Under the pieces are notes generated by a model, which did no database searches, was not told the origin of the DNA, and was given only the letters and a program-made list of their open reading frames with translations. DNA of 57,209 nt from a virus, in the IMG/VR virus record IMGVR_UViG_3300020220_000057, positions 1 through 57,209 of that record. One strand, 5' to 3'. This document shows, piece after piece, positions 28,239 to 35,876 of the stretch. Within the stretch, counting starts at the first letter, position 1, and each line of letters opens with the position of its first letter. The translations under genes were made by a program, and so were the position numbers.

Positions 28239-28990
28239 AATACCTCCTGAATAGAATAAATCGCTTTACCTGAGTGCGTCATTAATTTAAATCTAGTAAG
28301 ATTAGTGTAGGCCGCAAGATCTCCTGTTTTTACATAACTATCACACCATTCTGCTATAGATTTCATTACTTCATATTTTCTTATTCTAAATAAATTATTT
28401 TGTATATTTACATATATACCTTCGCGCAATTGAAATCCTAGTGATCTATTGTCTTTACTTCTTGTTGAAGAAGCAATTCCAAAAATATCACACAATTCTA
28501 ATATTCTTTTTCTTTCATAATATTTATAGTCAAAATAATTCCATCTATAAAAATGTTGCAATCTATGCATTGCATACTCTAATAGATCCTCGTTATCTAT
28601 AGAGGTTTTTTTCTTTTTAAGAAAAATATCATGACTTGATTCTCCGGTAAAGATATCTATTTCTGTGTCTTTATGTAATTCTATTTCAAACAATAATTTA
28701 AAACGAACTGGATCGACCACATAATCACTTAATTCTGTTAAAAATTTACTTGGATTAGATGCTTTCATAATTGCAATTGTTTCAGTAATTGCGCTATTGC
28801 AACTGTGTAGCATGTCTATAGAAGCGTATCTAGGATCGGTTGTTGCAGATTTTAAAATATGTTCTTTTGATAATTTTACAATATCTGGAAAATTAGAATA
28901 TAAACTTTCTACATTGTCAACAAATGGCTCTGTTGCTTGGCTAATGAAATCAAGGTTTTCATAAAAATCATCTTTATAAATAGAATTCAT
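28235..28990 (-). CDS. Hypothetical protein, 251 aa
   Basis: AGGGAGGGCAT precedes the ATG, and a TCCGATTC element ends 22 bases upstream of it, so this is probably the first gene of a transcript that continues into the sigma-like gene. The protein is acidic at the N-terminus and mainly helical. It contains an aromatic block (HRLQHFYRWNYFDYKYYERK) and a basic C-terminal region. No family is recognised. Confidence 0.6.
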   Translation of the reverse strand: MNSIYKDDFYENLDFISQATEPFVDNVESLYSNFPDIVKLSKEHILKSATTDPRYASIDMLHSCNSAITETIAIMKASNPSKFLTELSDYVVDPVRFKLLFEIELHKDTEIDIFTGESSHDIFLKKKKTSIDNEDLLEYAMHRLQHFYRWNYFDYKYYERKRILELCDIFGIASSTRSKDNRSLGFQLREGIYVNIQNNLFRIRKYEVMKSIAEWCDSYVKTGDLAAYTNLTRFKLMTHSGKAIYSIQEVL

Positions 28991-29012
28991 ATGCCCTCCC
29001 TGGAAAAGAATA

Positions 29013-29020
29013 GAATCGGA
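29013..29020 (-). promoter_or_regulatory. TCCGATTC element, upstream of 28235-28990
   Basis: Minus-strand sequence TTTCCGATTCTATTC. It ends 22 bases before the ATG at 28990, just before the AGGGAGG ribosome site, and partly within the 32-base gap between genes. Confidence 0.6.
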
Positions 29021-29022
29021 AA

Positions 29023-29316
29023 TTACTCCGGCATTGAATATCCTAGTTCTTTAGCTTTCTTCATAGAAAGCGAACCTCGTTCTTCTCCAGGTCTTTTTGT
29101 TCTTTCAACGCCAAATTTATCAAAATTTACATAACGACCTTCTAATTCAACTAATTGATATACTGTTCCAAATTGATCTTGAAAATGATGATTAACACCT
29201 TGTTGTTTTACTAACTCTTTAATTATTGATTGATATTCTTCAAAAAATCTTTTTACTTCTTCTTTTTTTCTATCCAATTCAATCAACCTTAAATGAAGCT
29301 CAGTCAAGTGATTCAT
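29023..29316 (-). CDS. Hypothetical coiled-coil protein, 97 aa
   Basis: The ATG overlaps the previous stop (TAATG). The first 45 residues are helical and charged (LRLIELDRKKEEVKRFFEEY). The second half is beta-like (FGTVYQLVELEGRYVNFDKF) and ends in a basic segment with RTKRPGEERGSLS. No family is recognised. Confidence 0.55.
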   Translation of the reverse strand: MNHLTELHLRLIELDRKKEEVKRFFEEYQSIIKELVKQQGVNHHFQDQFGTVYQLVELEGRYVNFDKFGVERTKRPGEERGSLSMKKAKELGYSMPE

Positions 29317-29534
29317 TAATCAAAATCTCCCATTATTAGTTGAACAATGTCTAATTCATGGTCTTGCTTTTTCTCAGCAGGGCCATATTGACCTGTGTCT
29401 AAAAACCAATACCCGCCTTGTTTTGGTTTACTAGGTTCAATAATTATTCCATATGCATATATAGAACTTTGATCAAATATTTCGACTTCTATTCCATTGC
29501 GACATTCATATATGCCGCCCTGATCAATTTTCAT
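29316..29534 (-). CDS. Hypothetical protein, 72 aa
   Basis: The product starts MKIDQGGIYECRNGIEVEIF and is acidic and beta-rich with several Gly and Tyr, like a small barrel. It is coupled to its neighbours by near-zero spacing. No family is recognised. Confidence 0.55.
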   Translation of the reverse strand: MKIDQGGIYECRNGIEVEIFDQSSIYAYGIIIEPSKPKQGGYWFLDTGQYGPAEKKQDHELDIVQLIMGDFD

Positions 29535-29535
29535 T

Positions 29536-29775
29536 TTATGCTTCTTCTTTTCTTGCTTTTAAATATAAATTTGCAAGATTTACTGCTTGTTCTAGTGAAA
29601 GAATACTAGTGTCATCGCGATCAACTGACCATTCTAAATCTGTACATAAAAACTCATCTGTTTCATTTTGAACAACATACATATATTTGTTTGGTCTAAT
29701 TTTTCTGATCCAAATGCCATGTTTTGAATCAACAAGAAATTCTGTAGCAATTTTAATCATTAATTTCGTATCCAT
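29536..29775 (-). CDS. Hypothetical protein, 79 aa
   Basis: The ATG at 29775 has AGGAGATTCT just upstream and is preferred over an in-frame start 24 bases earlier that lies inside the upstream gene. The product has one Trp-Ile-Arg-Lys beta strand region and a helical C-terminus (LSLEQAVNLANLYLKARKEE). Function is unknown. Confidence 0.55.
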   Translation of the reverse strand: MDTKLMIKIATEFLVDSKHGIWIRKIRPNKYMYVVQNETDEFLCTDLEWSVDRDDTSILSLEQAVNLANLYLKARKEEA

Positions 29776-29783
29776 AGAATCTC

Positions 29784-30107
29784 CTATATAACAAACCAAT
29801 CATTTTTCTTCTTATCAACTATTTCATATAGTTCTTCTTTTGATATGTCCATTATCTTGGAAGCAAAATCAATAGAGATCATATCTTTAGATACCATTCT
29901 AATTAAAATTTCATTTCCAGATGGGAATGGAATCGGATCTAACTGGTTTTGTTCTAAAAGCCAGTTGTGCATTGTCCATTTTATTTCAAAATTCTTTTTA
30001 TCATCAATATTGGCAGATGACCACAGTGCTATGGCATACCATTTTTTGCATTGCTCATATAAGATTTTATATGAACGTTTTTTATTCTTCTTTTTCTGAG
30101 TCGTCAT
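29784..30107 (-). CDS. Hypothetical protein, 107 aa
   Basis: The protein starts with a very basic stretch (TTQKKKNKKRSYK) and continues as a helical domain with several Trp residues. No good Shine-Dalgarno lies next to the ATG, but a TCCGATTC element ends 33 bases upstream, inside the end of the preceding gene. Another copy of the octamer (29930-29937) lies inside this gene. No family is recognised. Confidence 0.5.
   Translation of the reverse strand: MTTQKKKNKKRSYKILYEQCKKWYAIALWSSANIDDKKNFEIKWTMHNWLLEQNQLDPIPFPSGNEILIRMVSKDMISIDFASKIMDISKEELYEIVDKKKNDWFVI
29930..29937 (-). promoter_or_regulatory. TCCGATTC element inside a gene
   Basis: Minus-strand sequence GATCCGATTCCATTC within the coding region of 29784-30107. 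The next start codon is about 155 bases away, so this copy may be fortuitous or may serve an internal transcript. Confidence 0.3.
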
Positions 30108-30417
30108 CAGATCTTACAACCCTTAATTTAGAATTGTTTAGAATCGGATCTAACTTTTCTCTATTTATTTTTTCTAATGGTTTTATTTTTTTTGAATTAT
30201 TTTTCATCTCTGGAGATTTGCATAAATCATAAATAGCAGTTGGAGAATATCCTTTTGCCCTAAGTATCTCTGTGGTTGCAGTTGTATATAGTTTTTCGTA
30301 TTTAATCTTCCAATCATCATCGCTTTTTATTTGACCATATAAAAAAGACACTCTGGCAACACATCCGATAATAATAAGTAAACATGTCACACTGAAAATA
30401 AGAGATAATAAAACCAT
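30082..30417 (-). CDS. Membrane-anchored hypothetical protein, 111 aa
   Basis: GGGAGGTTTT precedes the ATG. A single N-terminal hydrophobic segment (LLSLIFSVTCLLIIIGCVAR, residues about 3-22) looks like a signal anchor, followed by a helical, highly charged soluble part ending SDDDSEKEE. No family is recognised. It overlaps the next gene by 26 bases. Confidence 0.55.
   Translation of the reverse strand: MVLLSLIFSVTCLLIIIGCVARVSFLYGQIKSDDDWKIKYEKLYTTATTEILRAKGYSPTAIYDLCKSPEMKNNSKKIKPLEKINREKLDPILNNSKLRVVRSDDDSEKEE
30141..30148 (-). promoter_or_regulatory. TCCGATTC element, upstream of 29784-30107
   Basis: Minus-strand sequence GATCCGATTCTAAAC. It ends 33 bases before the ATG at 30107, although it lies within the coding end of 30082-30417 (encoding LDPIL). 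Confidence 0.5.
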
Positions 30418-30467
30418 AAAACCTCCCTTATTTGAGATTATACTTTTTATATTTTATATAAGTTAAA

Positions 30468-30944
30468 TTATTTGTTTTTTAATTTATTTTTCCAGTTTTT
30501 TAGTTTTTTCTCATCAACGTCGTGACGACCTCGATTTAAATTTTCTGGAACTGCTCTAACATTTGATGATTCATAGCCTTTTCCATTGTCTTTTCTATCT
30601 GGGCTAAGTTTTTGTCCAGTTTTACTTTCTGCATTTTTTATTTTATTAACTATTTCTTTTCTAGTTCCATTGCCCCTAGTCGTGCCCTTTGCAGTCGGAT
30701 GGCCTCCAGCTTTGCCTTTTTGACGGCGTAGGGCATCATCTGCTTTTGTTTGCGCCCTTTGCCAATGTCCTGGCGTTTTCTTAGCCCTAGCTAACTTATC
30801 TAAACAAGCACGACATCTTCCAGATGGGTTTGAAGAATCCGCAGACTTGCCTCCACAACGAGGGCAGGATTTTGATAGAATTTGTAAAGCTAACAAATCT
30901 ATTTTTGAAAAAGATTCTTCTTCAGATGTTTCTATATTGTTCAT
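30468..30944 (-). CDS. Zinc-ribbon, HNH-like conserved phage protein, 158 aa
   Basis: An N-terminal CPRCGG...CRAC four-cysteine ribbon (about residues 30-57) is followed by a basic linker (KTPGHWQRAQTKADDALRRQ). A C-terminal LSPDRKDNGKGYESSNVRAV stretch then NLNRGRHDVD resembles the second half of HNH nuclease domains (D-R-x-D-N-x-x-G-Y...N-x-R). The first HNH histidine pair is not obvious, so nuclease activity is uncertain. DNA binding is likely from the charge. AGGGGCACAAT precedes the ATG. Confidence 0.6.
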   Translation of the reverse strand: MNNIETSEEESFSKIDLLALQILSKSCPRCGGKSADSSNPSGRCRACLDKLARAKKTPGHWQRAQTKADDALRRQKGKAGGHPTAKGTTRGNGTRKEIVNKIKNAESKTGQKLSPDRKDNGKGYESSNVRAVPENLNRGRHDVDEKKLKNWKNKLKNK

Positions 30945-30984
30945 ATTGTGCCCCTATTAAATAATACCACACGCTATCGGTGTA

Positions 30985-31623
30985 TCATTTACTAGCAAGA
31001 ACTATTTGGCATATATGCTCAAGTCTCTCTATATGCTCAAAAGCAGCCCACGGATTTGGGCCTACTGCAACAACGCCATGTCTATCTAGGCCGCATATAT
31101 CAACAGTTGGGTTCTTGAACCAGTCAATGTCACCCCCGTCTGATTCGATTAATTGGCTCTGATTTGTCATGTAGGCATAAGTATACTGAGCTAGTTCTTT
31201 TGATATGGCTGGTTTAAAAGGCACGTTCTCACCAACGATGGTGTATCTGTTTATTTCTGGGAATAAAGAAGCTATGTTTTTCAGGCTATAACCTGAATAC
31301 ATAGCTGCTATTATATAAGTGGGATGAAGATGCACAACAGCTCTGCATTCGTTAGAAGATCTCTGAAGAAGTTCGTGCATTTCTAATTCGCCACTTGGTT
31401 TGTCAGAGTCTGACACTGTTACGTGGTGTTTTTTTTGAGTTTCATCTATTTGCCATTTCATTTTAATAACAGATTCTGGCTGTATCGTCGGTTTTCTAAC
31501 TCCAGACGGAGTTATATAAAGTACTTTTGAATTTTTACGATGCAAAGAAATATTACCATCTCTAGTTGAGATCCAACCTCGTTTATAAGCTTCTCTCATT
31601 ACATCGCCAATTGCGGTTAGCAT
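30985..31623 (-). CDS. Class II aldolase/adducin-family protein, 212 aa
   Basis: This is a sugar-phosphate aldolase/epimerase-type enzyme (family of FucA, AraD and MtnB). Seen motifs are RGWISTRDGNIS (substrate phosphate loop), ITPSGV, the zinc pair HLHPTY (about residues 98-103), and the third zinc His in DRHGVVAVG. The Ser/Gly-rich turn PSGELEMHELL carries the usual catalytic Glu. The length is typical. AAGGAAAGATT precedes the ATG. The exact substrate cannot be told from sequence. Such genes are rare in phages; beside GMP reductase it may be an auxiliary metabolic gene. Confidence 0.8.
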   Translation of the reverse strand: MLTAIGDVMREAYKRGWISTRDGNISLHRKNSKVLYITPSGVRKPTIQPESVIKMKWQIDETQKKHHVTVSDSDKPSGELEMHELLQRSSNECRAVVHLHPTYIIAAMYSGYSLKNIASLFPEINRYTIVGENVPFKPAISKELAQYTYAYMTNQSQLIESDGGDIDWFKNPTVDICGLDRHGVVAVGPNPWAAFEHIERLEHICQIVLASK

Positions 31624-31632
31624 AATCTTTCC

Positions 31633-32643
31633 TTATTTGCCGTGTGCATAATTTTCTTTTATAGAGCTATTGCTAATTAAATTAAATATTGCTTTTTCTC
31701 TAAATTGTCTTAAATCAACAGCTCCGACATATGTCAGTGCGGATCTTATCCCACCATCGATATCTTTTATAATCTCTACAACAGAGCCCTTATAGGGTGT
31801 TTTAAACAACTCTCCTTCTGCACAGCTCCAATCTTTGCCTTGATCAACATAAGATTCTTTAGAAGCAGATCCTCTGTATATTTTATATGCTTTTCCTTCG
31901 ATGATGGAAATGTTTCCCGGTGTTTCTTTTGTTCCTGCGATCATTCCACCAAGCATCACCATGCGAGCGCCCGCAGCTAAGGCTTTTGCAACATCGCCAG
32001 AGGTTCTTATTCCACCATCTGCTATCATTGGTATATTTGTTTGATTACAACTAATTAATGCTGAAATTTGAGGGACACCGCATCCAGTTTTAATTCTAGT
32101 TGTGCATGCAGAGCCAGGTCCAATTCCAACTTTTATAGCATCTGGTTTGTATCCAAGATGATTACAAAATTTCTCAACACTGTTTTTATTTCCAAAATTT
32201 CCAACAATTAAAAATACGTGTGGAAATTTTAATTTAACATATTTATAAAAATTAACAACCTGCATTTGAGCAGCGTGTGCAACATCTATCGTTACTATTT
32301 CTGCTCCTACGTCTATTAAACTTTCTAATCTTTGTTTTTCTAAATCAGAAATACCAATAGATACCCATGGTGCTTTATTGGTATGTTTTTTAACTTTTAA
32401 AAAGTTAATTACATTTTCTTCAATTGTACAAAAACGATGAAGACAACCCATGGCACCAGTGGATATAAGTGTCTCAGCCATCTCTGGTCCACATACTGTA
32501 TCCATATTTGCTGCGACTATAGGTAATTGTAATTTTGTTTTTTCATCATTTAAACAAGATACTGTATTTACTTCTTTTCTACTTGAAACAGTGGAAAAAG
32601 AAGGCTCGATCAACACGTCATCAAAGGTTATTAATTTATCCAT
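31633..32643 (-). CDS. guaC: GMP reductase / IMP dehydrogenase family (GuaC-like), 336 aa
   Basis: This is a TIM-barrel nucleotide oxidoreductase. The phosphate/catalytic loop reads [11 protein letters not shown] with Cys180. [20 protein letters not shown] and the flap segment [12 protein letters not shown] follow, and the C-terminus [12 protein letters not shown] is close to E. coli GMP reductase (GGLRSACTYVGA). There is no CBS pair, and the length (336) matches GMP reductases rather than IMP dehydrogenases of about 490. It probably deaminates GMP to IMP using NADPH, shifting purine pools. IMPDH activity is the alternative. AGAAAGGCAAA precedes the ATG. Confidence 0.85.
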   Translation of the reverse strand: MDKLITFDDVLIEPSFSTVSSRKEVNTVSCLNDEKTKLQLPIVAANMDTVCGPEMAETLISTGAMGCLHRFCTIEENVINFLKVKKHTNKAPWVSIGISDLEKQRLESLIDVGAEIVTIDVAHAAQMQVVNFYKYVKLKFPHVFLIVGNFGNKNSVEKFCNHLGYKPDAIKVGIGPGSACTTRIKTGCGVPQISALISCNQTNIPMIADGGIRTSGDVAKALAAGARMVMLGGMIAGTKETPGNISIIEGKAYKIYRGSASKESYVDQGKDWSCAEGELFKTPYKGSVVEIIKDIDGGIRSALTYVGAVDLRQFREKAIFNLISNSSIKENYAHGK

Positions 32644-32655
32644 TTTGCCTTTCTA

Positions 32656-32925
32656 TTAATCGTATTCACCATATGAATATTGTGAATGTTTAAAGCCAAT
32701 GTATTCGCTATCGCCCTTGTCTTTTGTACTTTTTCTATTTGGACAATTTTTTGGAAAATGCGTTTTCATGCATAATTTACATCCCAGATCATTTGGGTTT
32801 TCTTTTTTTGAAAGCTTGGCATAGTGATCAACCATAAGCCAAGAAGTGTCTCCTATCTTATCTTGATCTTCTAAAAGTTTTCGAAGTTCATCTTTTTCTT
32901 TTTCTGTTAGTCTCGGTGTTGTCAT
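32656..32925 (-). CDS. Zinc-knuckle-like small protein, 89 aa
   Basis: The ATG at 32925 overlaps the stop of the upstream lipoprotein gene (ATGA). The middle has CKLCMKTHFPKNCP, a C-x2-C-x3-H-x4-C arrangement close to CCHC zinc knuckles, followed by a basic stretch. The N-terminal half is helical and charged. Nucleic-acid binding is plausible; no family is recognised. Confidence 0.55.
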   Translation of the reverse strand: MTTPRLTEKEKDELRKLLEDQDKIGDTSWLMVDHYAKLSKKENPNDLGCKLCMKTHFPKNCPNRKSTKDKGDSEYIGFKHSQYSYGEYD

Positions 32926-33125
32926 TGTGAGCATACCTGTTCTGATAATACTGGATATTCTTTCAATGTTTTAATACGATTTCCCTTTCTAGAAACAGCA
33001 GTAACTCCACACAAACCCTTACCGTCACATCCGCCAATAGAGTCGATATAATAAGTATCAGTACAACCATGCCTAAGCCCAACGCATCCAGTTGTAAAAA
33101 AAAACAATATTAACAATGATCTCAT
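32922..33125 (-). CDS. Small lipoprotein, 67 aa
   Basis: The N-terminus MRSLLILFFFTTGCVG is a short lipoprotein signal with a lipobox-like TTGC, so the mature protein would be lipidated at Cys14. The mature part is Cys- and Gly-rich (CTDTYYIDSIGGCDGKGLCG). It could be an entry-exclusion or lysis-related lipoprotein, but no family is recognised. Confidence 0.6.
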   Translation of the reverse strand: MRSLLILFFFTTGCVGLRHGCTDTYYIDSIGGCDGKGLCGVTAVSRKGNRIKTLKEYPVLSEQVCSQ

Positions 33126-33134
33126 TTTAACCTC

Positions 33135-34148
33135 TTAAAAATCGTCATCTACGTAGTTAAAACCTAATCTACTATCGCTTTTACGATGTGAAGATTCTTC
33201 TGCTTTTTTTCTTTGTTCTAATAATTCCTCTACTGCTTTTTCTAAAGGCATATCGTATAATTCATGACGAAGAACCGCTTCCTTTGAATATGCAGGAGTC
33301 ATTTTTGTGCCTTTAAAGGCTTCTTTTTCTGAGTCGTTTAATTTTCTTTCTATGAATTTTTCAACAAGCCAAATAATCTCTTCGTCTTTCGGTCTTTCAA
33401 CCTCTCTGACAATATCAAATCTACCTGGTCTGCTTGTTAGAGTCTTATTCAGACTGTCTAAGTAGTTTGTTGTGGCAACTATCATTGTTGGAATCTTAAA
33501 TAAATCAGAGTTGCCATCAAGAAAGTTTAACATAGAAGGATCGACTCTTTCTGCTCTTTGATCAAGTCCAGATCCTCCAATGTCTTCTATTACTAGTACA
33601 ATAAAATCAACCTTTGAAGCATCTGAGGCCATAAACATATCTGTTATTGTCTCAAAACTAACTTCATCTGAGTCGATTCTTAATATACATATTTTTTCAA
33701 GTTTGTTCATTTGTCTACAAAAAAAGTTTATCAAAGAGCTTTTTCCAACACCTGGCTCTGATCCAAAAAGAAAACCACGTTTTGGTGGAATATTTCTCTT
33801 ACGATACGTATTTATATTTTTTCTAAAAACTTCAAAATGTTTCATTAATTCTTTTGAAGAATCAGTTTCGTAATAAGTAAAGTCTATTAAATCCATTTTA
33901 ATTAGACCTTCTTGAGGAGTTATTCTCCATGCTCCAGGTGTTATTTCATACGATTGTTTTTTCTTTTTGCTTGAAATAACATCCATGTCTAACAGATATG
34001 GTTCGCTTATCTGCGAAACTCTTCCACTTTCTTTTACTTCTTCAATTGTTTTATTTACAACTAATTGATAGTTGCCAAGTTCTATTTCAATGCCAGGTTT
34101 TAGACGAGTTATAGATCTAACTTTTGCTATTTTTTTATTTTCACTCAT
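33135..34148 (-). CDS. AAA+ ATPase, 337 aa
   Basis: A 120-residue N-terminal region is followed by a classical AAA domain. It has Walker A GSEPGVGKSS (129-138), Walker B IVLVIEDIGG (183-192), sensor 1 ATTNY (225-229) and the TSRPGRFD box (238-245) seen in FtsH/BCS1/proteasomal ATPases. There is no protease or helicase domain, so it probably remodels a protein substrate. GGGAGAAAAA precedes the ATG. Its target is not evident. Confidence 0.8.
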   Translation of the reverse strand: MSENKKIAKVRSITRLKPGIEIELGNYQLVVNKTIEEVKESGRVSQISEPYLLDMDVISSKKKKQSYEITPGAWRITPQEGLIKMDLIDFTYYETDSSKELMKHFEVFRKNINTYRKRNIPPKRGFLFGSEPGVGKSSLINFFCRQMNKLEKICILRIDSDEVSFETITDMFMASDASKVDFIVLVIEDIGGSGLDQRAERVDPSMLNFLDGNSDLFKIPTMIVATTNYLDSLNKTLTSRPGRFDIVREVERPKDEEIIWLVEKFIERKLNDSEKEAFKGTKMTPAYSKEAVLRHELYDMPLEKAVEELLEQRKKAEESSHRKSDSRLGFNYVDDDF

Positions 34149-34467
34149 TTTTTCTCCCTGTCTCTACTGTTGAATTCCTCAACGGAGACTCCATGCAAGA
34201 AAATTCTTCCACAGAATCAGGATCACACATCGAGTTGTTGTAAAACAAGTAAGTGTATCTTTTAGAGTTTTTTATTAAACTAAGTTGATATGCTGCTGAT
34301 ATTTTTTCATTATCAAATTTAAACTCAAATATAGAAACTTTTTTAAGCGTAGATGCAATTGAGTTATCTACCATTTTTGAATCGTTTTCTATTTGCTGCG
34401 CGGATCCGACAAAAAAAGTCAAAGACGAATCTCTCTCTAATTCGTCTTCTTCATTATTTAAGATCAT
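34141..34467 (-). CDS. Hypothetical protein, 108 aa
   Basis: This is an acidic N-terminus (MILNNEEDELERDSSLTFFV) followed by a beta-like region (SIFEFKFDNEKISAAYQLSL). It overlaps the upstream gene by 14 and the downstream AAA+ gene by 8 bases, so it is likely cotranslated with the AAA+ protein and may be an adaptor. No family is recognised. Confidence 0.5.
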   Translation of the reverse strand: MILNNEEDELERDSSLTFFVGSAQQIENDSKMVDNSIASTLKKVSIFEFKFDNEKISAAYQLSLIKNSKRYTYLFYNNSMCDPDSVEEFSCMESPLRNSTVETGRKNE

Positions 34468-34843
34468 TTAACAACTCCGGAAAATCAGCGCAAGAAATTA
34501 TGTTTTCTTTATAAAAAGGAAACTTGTCTATTGCTTTTTTATATGCTTTTTTGTAAAGCCAACAATGATATGGGATGATTATTTTATTTAATAAAGATGC
34601 AATACGAACACCTATAAGAAAATCTATTTTTGTAAGCCATTTAGGATATCTATAATACATATAACCCGGATGAGTTATTGAATGTATGTTGTAAAAACCC
34701 AAAGTACAGTAAACACGAACCGTTCCATATTTTTCTTTTGCTTGAAAAACATTAACTCGTCCGTATTTTTTTAAATATGTCGCTATCATATGTGCAGCTT
34801 CTTCTGCAATACGAGTATCTATATCTTCTTCTCTTAGGAACAT
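34454..34843 (-). CDS. Hypothetical protein, 129 aa
   Basis: This contains AKEKYGTVRVYC (similar phage proteins often read QIKEKFGTLRFY) and an aromatic, basic C-terminal half with many Tyr and Lys. It probably belongs to a conserved phage family of unknown function. Its ATG directly follows the aminotransferase gene stop. Confidence 0.55.
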   Translation of the reverse strand: MFLREEDIDTRIAEEAAHMIATYLKKYGRVNVFQAKEKYGTVRVYCTLGFYNIHSITHPGYMYYRYPKWLTKIDFLIGVRIASLLNKIIIPYHCWLYKKAYKKAIDKFPFYKENIISCADFPELLNDLK

Positions 34844-34844
34844 T

Positions 34845-35864
34845 TTATCCCCTGTTTTCTAATACTTTTACAAATCCCTTCCAAGTGTTTGTACTTACTG
34901 CTAAATTCAACCTAATTTGATTAGGAAATCCGCCGCATTTAGAACCGGGTGTTGATTTTATATTTAATTCGTTTAATTTGTAAAATATAGAATTGTCATC
35001 AGTCGACACCCAGGCAAACATACCTGGCGCTGCATCATATTGCCATTTATGTAATTTACACATTTCTAATAATTGTTTTTTTCTATATTTTAGAGTTTCT
35101 TCTATTTGTTTTAGAGCTTTTTCCCAATTTTTATTATCTAAAACATTAGACATTATTTCTTCTGTTTTTAATTGAGTATCAAAACCAAGTCCACCAGATT
35201 CATATTCCATATAATCGCATATTTCGTTATACAAATCTTCATCATCTACAAGTGCCCATCCAAAACGAACACCGCAATGTCCTGTCATTTTTGATAAACT
35301 AAAAATCATTGCTTTTTTAGGAGCTGTTGTTATTTGTTTTAATGCATTTTCATAAGTATCTTTTTCCATATACCATGGCCATAAATATACAGCGTCATAC
35401 CAATCGCTCGACCTTTCGCCCGTTTGAAGTTTTCCATCTGGATTATTAGGATATGTTATGAGTTTTGTGTAAAAATCGTTGTTTAAACGATTCGAATCGT
35501 TATCAAGATGATTCGAATCGTTGTTTAACTGTTCTATAAGCAGTAATTCAGAATTCTTCATCGAGGACATAACTGGAATTCTAAACCAATAAGGGCTTGT
35601 TATTTTTACTTTTTTATTTATGTGAAAAAAACAACTTATTAATTGACTAGCTCCACTGCCTATAACTATTTTGGTAGTGGGTTTTATTAAACCTGGATGA
35701 AATTTTTCATGAATTTTGTATATTGTTTCTACTACAAAAGAAAGTGGACCATTTTTATTATAAGGCATTCCAGACAAAATATCTGACTCTAAGAATGAAT
35801 CTTGAATATATTTTTCTAAAATTTCTTTTAAAAGATCTGCGCTACCTACACCCAGGTCGATCAT
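34845..35864 (-). CDS. PLP-dependent aminotransferase, alliinase/TAA1-like, 339 aa
   Basis: This is a fold-type I PLP enzyme. The lysine that should bind PLP is K192 in SLSKMTGHCGVRFGWAL, which matches the alliinase/tryptophan aminotransferase (TAA1) signature SK(I/L)TGHAGSR.GWA. YPNNPDG (138-144) and YDAVYLWPWY (156-165; D-x-x-Y-x-W-P in that family) fit as well. The ATG at 35864 follows GGAG at six bases; another ATG 12 bases earlier is possible. Residues 112-130 are an Asn/Asp-rich low-complexity insert encoded by palindromic DNA. The substrate is unknown; an amino acid is expected. Such an enzyme is very unusual in a phage. Confidence 0.8.
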   Translation of the reverse strand: MIDLGVGSADLLKEILEKYIQDSFLESDILSGMPYNKNGPLSFVVETIYKIHEKFHPGLIKPTTKIVIGSGASQLISCFFHINKKVKITSPYWFRIPVMSSMKNSELLLIEQLNNDSNHLDNDSNRLNNDFYTKLITYPNNPDGKLQTGERSSDWYDAVYLWPWYMEKDTYENALKQITTAPKKAMIFSLSKMTGHCGVRFGWALVDDEDLYNEICDYMEYESGGLGFDTQLKTEEIMSNVLDNKNWEKALKQIEETLKYRKKQLLEMCKLHKWQYDAAPGMFAWVSTDDNSIFYKLNELNIKSTPGSKCGGFPNQIRLNLAVSTNTWKGFVKVLENRG

Positions 35865-35876
35865 AAATGTCTCCAT

